Shown: positions 61,553 to 64,000 of the stretch, piece by piece
Layout of the letters: each line of letters starts with the position of its first letter
Position numbering within the stretch: position 1 is the first letter of the stretch
NCBI RefSeq assembly: GCF_001998865.1
Contig: NZ_CP019607.1
Coordinates: forward strand, 1,674,001-1,738,000
From: Tessaracoccus flavescens
GTDB taxonomy: Bacteria; Actinomycetota; Actinomycetes; Propionibacteriales; Propionibacteriaceae
Direction of reading: 5' to 3'
Length of the DNA stretch: 64,000 bases
Notes under the pieces: generated by a model
Told to the model about the DNA's origin: nothing
The model's database searches: none
Seen by the model: the letters and a program-made list of their open reading frames with translations, nothing else
Position numbers and translations under genes: made by a program

Positions 61553-62581
61553 TCAGAGTTCGGCCACTCGGACCGCCCGCCGTTCGAGGCTCGAGCGGCG
61601 GCAGGTAAGCGCGATCCGCAGCGCCTCGACGGCGTCGGCCGCGGAACAGGCGCCCGGGAGTCCCTGCGCGGGGTGGCGCAGGAAGTGGTCGAGTTCGCGC
61701 TCGTAGCAGGGGCGGAAGCGTTCGATGAAGTCGTACCAGGGCTCGTCCGGCGGGAAGTCGACGCCCGGCTCGGTGGAGCGGAAGGGGACCTTCGCGTCGA
61801 GGCCGACGTTTGCGGAACCGTCGGTGCCCATCAGGTCGAGCCGCACCTCGTGCCCCTGACCGTTGTAGCGGGAGACGTGCGCCGTGCCGACGGTCCCGTC
61901 GTCGAGGGTGAGGATGGTGACCGCGTCGGAGAGGTCGTCGTGCTCGGCGAACTCCTTCATCCCGCGCGCCGAACCGGTCGTGTAGACCTCGACGACCTCG
62001 CGCCCGGTGACCCACCGGATGATGTCGAAGTCGTGCACCCCCGCGTCGAGGAAGATGCCGCCCGAGTCGGGGATGTAGTCGGGTGTCGGAGGCACATGGT
62101 CGCCGGTGACGGCGTGGAACCGGCGCAGCTCTCCGAGCTCCCCGGACGCGAGCAGATCGCGGGCCGCGGAGTAGCCGGCGTCGAAGCGACGCTGGAACCC
62201 GATGTGGTGGGGGACGCCCGCGTCCTCGAGCGCGCGCTGCGCGGCCCTCGCCTCGTCGAGGTCGAGCCCGATCGGCTTCTCGCAGAACACCGGAAGCCCA
62301 GCCTCGGCGCAGCGGATCAGCAGGTCGGCGTGGGTGGCGGTGCTTGTGGCGATCGCGACGGCGTCGATGCCGAGCGGGTTGGTCTCGTCGAAGATCGCCT
62401 CGACCGTCGCCCAGTCGCAGCCGAGGCGTCCGGCGAGGGCCTCGGCGCGTTCAGGCGTCGACCCGGCAAGCACCAGGCGCTCGACGAGGGGGTGGGCGAG
62501 CAGCAGGGCCGCGTGCATCTCCCCGATCCGGCCCACGCCGATCAGGGCGACGGTGCCTGGGGCTGGCTCGGTGCTGCTCAT
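61553..62581 (-). CDS. Inositol 2-dehydrogenase-like Gfo/Idh/MocA oxidoreductase
   Basis: The 342-residue protein begins MSSTEPAPGTVALIGVGRIG. It has EKP in PVFCEKPIGLDLDEARAAQR, IGFQRRFDAGYSAARDLLAS and GIFLDAGVHDFDIIRWVTGR, very close in pattern to iolG at 46126. AAGGAG lies 6 bp before the ATG at 62581, within 10 bp of a WTGT-N4-ACA operator. It is the third dehydrogenase of the cluster and may act on myo-, scyllo- or D-chiro-inositol. Confidence 0.88.
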   Translation of the reverse strand: MSSTEPAPGTVALIGVGRIGEMHAALLLAHPLVERLVLAGSTPERAEALAGRLGCDWATVEAIFDETNPLGIDAVAIATSTATHADLLIRCAEAGLPVFCEKPIGLDLDEARAAQRALEDAGVPHHIGFQRRFDAGYSAARDLLASGELGELRRFHAVTGDHVPPTPDYIPDSGGIFLDAGVHDFDIIRWVTGREVVEVYTTGSARGMKEFAEHDDLSDAVTILTLDDGTVGTAHVSRYNGQGHEVRLDLMGTDGSANVGLDAKVPFRSTEPGVDFPPDEPWYDFIERFRPCYERELDHFLRHPAQGLPGACSAADAVEALRIALTCRRSSLERRAVRVAEL

Positions 62582-62590
62582 GCGACTCCT

Positions 62591-62602
62591 TTGTCATGAC
62601 AT
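62591..62602. promoter_or_regulatory. GntR-type operator candidate (site 5)
   Basis: TTGT-CATG-ACAT directly overlaps the 5' leader of the dehydrogenase gene at 62581 and fits the WTGT-N4-ACA consensus. Confidence 0.5.
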
Positions 62603-62639
62603 TTTCCAGACAGGCTAGGCGGCGTGATTTTCGGCTGTC

Positions 62640-63324
62640 AACCGGGGCCTGGGTGTCGCTCGGGCAGACGGGTGGGGCCGACGCGGCGACCGTCGGCCCC
62701 GCGGAGGCTCATGGCTGGCTGCGGCGGATCGTCATATTCAACGGATCGATCCAGTCGGCGATGGCGCTGATGGTCCCCGCCGCGGCCGCCGCTCTCTACG
62801 CCTGGGCCGCGAGCGCGTCGGAGAGCAGCACGCTCGCCCTCGTGCCGATCTTCTTCATCGACGTGATCACGGCGGCACTCGGGATCGGACTGCTCGCCCT
62901 CGTGCACGTCCCGACGCTGCGCCGCGGAGCCGAACAGCCAGTCGGCTACTTCGCCGACCTCGTCGACGGGGCGCGCTACATCGTGCGACACGCCTTCGTG
63001 CGGTGGGTGCTGTTCGTGCTCGCCGTGATCTTCGTGCTGATGGTCGCGCCGTCGAACCTCACCCCGCTGATGCTCGTGCGGTCCTTCCCCGGGGCCACCG
63101 AGGCGCAGGACGTCGCCGACATGGGCATCCTCGAGGTCAGCTTCAGCGTCGGCAAGCTGCTCGGCTGGCTCATCGTCGGGGCATGGGGCGGCGGGAAGCA
63201 CCGGATCAGGCTGATCGCGTGCTCGTCCCTGCTGTTCGGCGCTGGCTCCGCTGTTGACCGGCGCCACCTGGGCTCAACTCCCGTCCACCTCGCCGATCCG
63301 TCGCGGCCCCCGTGCGGGGGTTGA
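62640..63324 (+). pseudogene. Internal fragment of an MFS transporter
   Basis: The plus frame contains FNGSIQSAMALMVPAAAAAL, VPIFFIDVITAALGIGLLAL, GYFADLVDGARYIVRHAFVR and VLEVSFSVGKLLGWLIVGAW-like membrane segments of a macrolide-efflux-type (MFS_3) permease. It lacks a proper start and the N-terminal helices. After about 63240 the reading becomes non-membrane (AVDRRHLGSTP...) and stops at 63324. It is truncated at both ends and so non-functional. Confidence 0.7.
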
Positions 63325-63345
63325 GCGCCCTCAGGCGGCGTGCTA

Positions 63346-63357
63346 TTGTCTATACAA
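63346..63357. promoter_or_regulatory. GntR-type operator candidate (site 4) before iolA
   Basis: TTGT-CTAT-ACAA, followed by AGC, gives the same TACAAAG half-site as site 1. It lies 81 bp before the iolA start. Confidence 0.5.
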
Positions 63358-63437
63358 AGCAACACGATGACGTGGCTTGGCGGCGACCCGCCCAGACGGT
63401 CGCGCGGCCGCGAGGCATCTGAAGGAAGGCAGCGCAC

Positions 63438-64000
63438 ATGACGCAGACCATCGCCCACTGGATCGGTGGAGCATCCTACGAGGGAACCCCGACCGCCCGG
63501 ATCCCGGTGGAGAACCCGGCCACCGGAAAGGTCGAGGCTGAACTGCTGGCCGCGAGCCGGGCCGACCTGGACCACGCCGTCGAGGTCGCGCGGGCCGCCC
63601 AGAAGGAATGGGCCCAGACCTCCCTCGCCAAGCGCACCGCCATCATGTTCAAGATGCGCGAACTCGTGCTCGCGAACCAGGATGCGCTTGCCAAGTCGAT
63701 CGTGGCCGAACACGGCAAGGACTACGGCGACGCCATCGGAGAGATCCAGCGTGGCCGCGAGACGCTCGACTTCGCCTGCGGGATCAACGCGGCGCTGAAG
63801 GGCGAGTACTCCTCCGACATCGCCTCCGGCGTCGACATCCACACCGTGCTGCAGCCCGTCGGCGTGGTCGCCGGCATCTGCCCCTTCAACTTCCCGGTCA
63901 TGGTGCCGATGTGGATGCACCCCGTCGCGCTCGCCACGGGCAACGCGTTCATCCTGAAGCCGGCCAGCCCGACGCCGACCGCCTCGCTCCTGATCGCCGA
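63438..64000 (+). CDS. iolA: Methylmalonate-semialdehyde/malonate-semialdehyde dehydrogenase (N-terminal part)
   Basis: The gene runs off the window after about 188 codons. It begins MTQTIAHWIGGASYEGTPTA, with ENPATGKVEAELLAASRADL, RTAIMFKMRELVLANQDALA and the MMSDH-specific GVDIHTVLQPVGVVAGICPF then NFPVMVPMWMHPVALATGNA. The last is the cofactor-binding segment that distinguishes MmsA/IolA from other aldehyde dehydrogenases. GAAGGAAGG precedes the ATG. It would convert malonate semialdehyde to acetyl-CoA, the last inositol step. Confidence 0.92.
   Translation, partial: MTQTIAHWIGGASYEGTPTARIPVENPATGKVEAELLAASRADLDHAVEVARAAQKEWAQTSLAKRTAIMFKMRELVLANQDALAKSIVAEHGKDYGDAIGEIQRGRETLDFACGINAALKGEYSSDIASGVDIHTVLQPVGVVAGICPFNFPVMVPMWMHPVALATGNAFILKPASPTPTASLLIA

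Overview
The window is high-GC DNA from an actinobacterium. Leaderless TANNNT -10 boxes 6-8 bp before ATG, actinobacterial IS3/IS256/IS110 relatives and an inositol cluster with a Cgl0158-type aldolase suggest a propionibacterium-like relative (for example Tessaracoccus or Propioniciclava). The genus is inference only.

Layout. 1-5.0 kb: carbohydrate genes on the minus strand (a GH2 beta-galactosidase cut by the window edge, a GH20 beta-N-acetylhexosaminidase, a decayed second GH20 remnant, and a Gfo/Idh/MocA oxidoreductase). 5.3-18.8 kb: a nested stack of mobile DNA. Two Tn554-like transposons, each with a pair of tyrosine recombinases, sit inside two different broken IS3 copies. They are followed by an IS256-family element with a small passenger ORF, a group II intron whose maturase is frameshifted, an IS256 remnant and a frameshifted IS110 element. 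19-31.6 kb: accessory cargo, comprising TetR and AraC regulators, a dihydrofolate-reductase-like protein, an ABC exporter operon with its own two-component system, a methyltransferase/NUDIX/CYTH cluster, an aminoglycoside-phosphotransferase-like kinase and a DUF4236 protein. 31.6-41.9 kb: a probable defence island. It holds an orphan HipB-like repressor divergent from an unrecognised coiled-coil protein, a GIY-YIG protein, and jetA-jetB-jetC of a type I Wadjet-like (MksBEF-related) system with no visible jetD nuclease gene. The island ends in a decayed ORF abutting the last ~36 codons of a fatty-acyl-CoA ligase, which looks like a deletion or insertion scar. 42-45.9 kb: a small P-loop kinase and a 1079-aa protein of unknown function.

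46-64 kb: a myo-inositol catabolic regulon. Divergent units contain iolG plus a transaldolase-family gene, a GntR/UTRA regulator, iolC - aldolase - iolB - iolD - iolE, an inositol/ribose-type ABC importer (lipoprotein, double ATPase, permease), two more Gfo/Idh/MocA dehydrogenases, a TIM-barrel isomerase, a broken MFS gene and the 5' part of iolA. Five promoter regions share a WTGT-N4-ACA inverted-repeat site, which I propose as the operator of the GntR regulator. The ABC system would import inositol, IolG-type enzymes oxidise it, IolE/IolD/IolB convert it to 2-deoxy-5-keto-gluconate, IolC phosphorylates this, the aldolase splits it and IolA yields acetyl-CoA.

Most calls rest on motif recognition by eye. 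Several genes are described without an assigned function.
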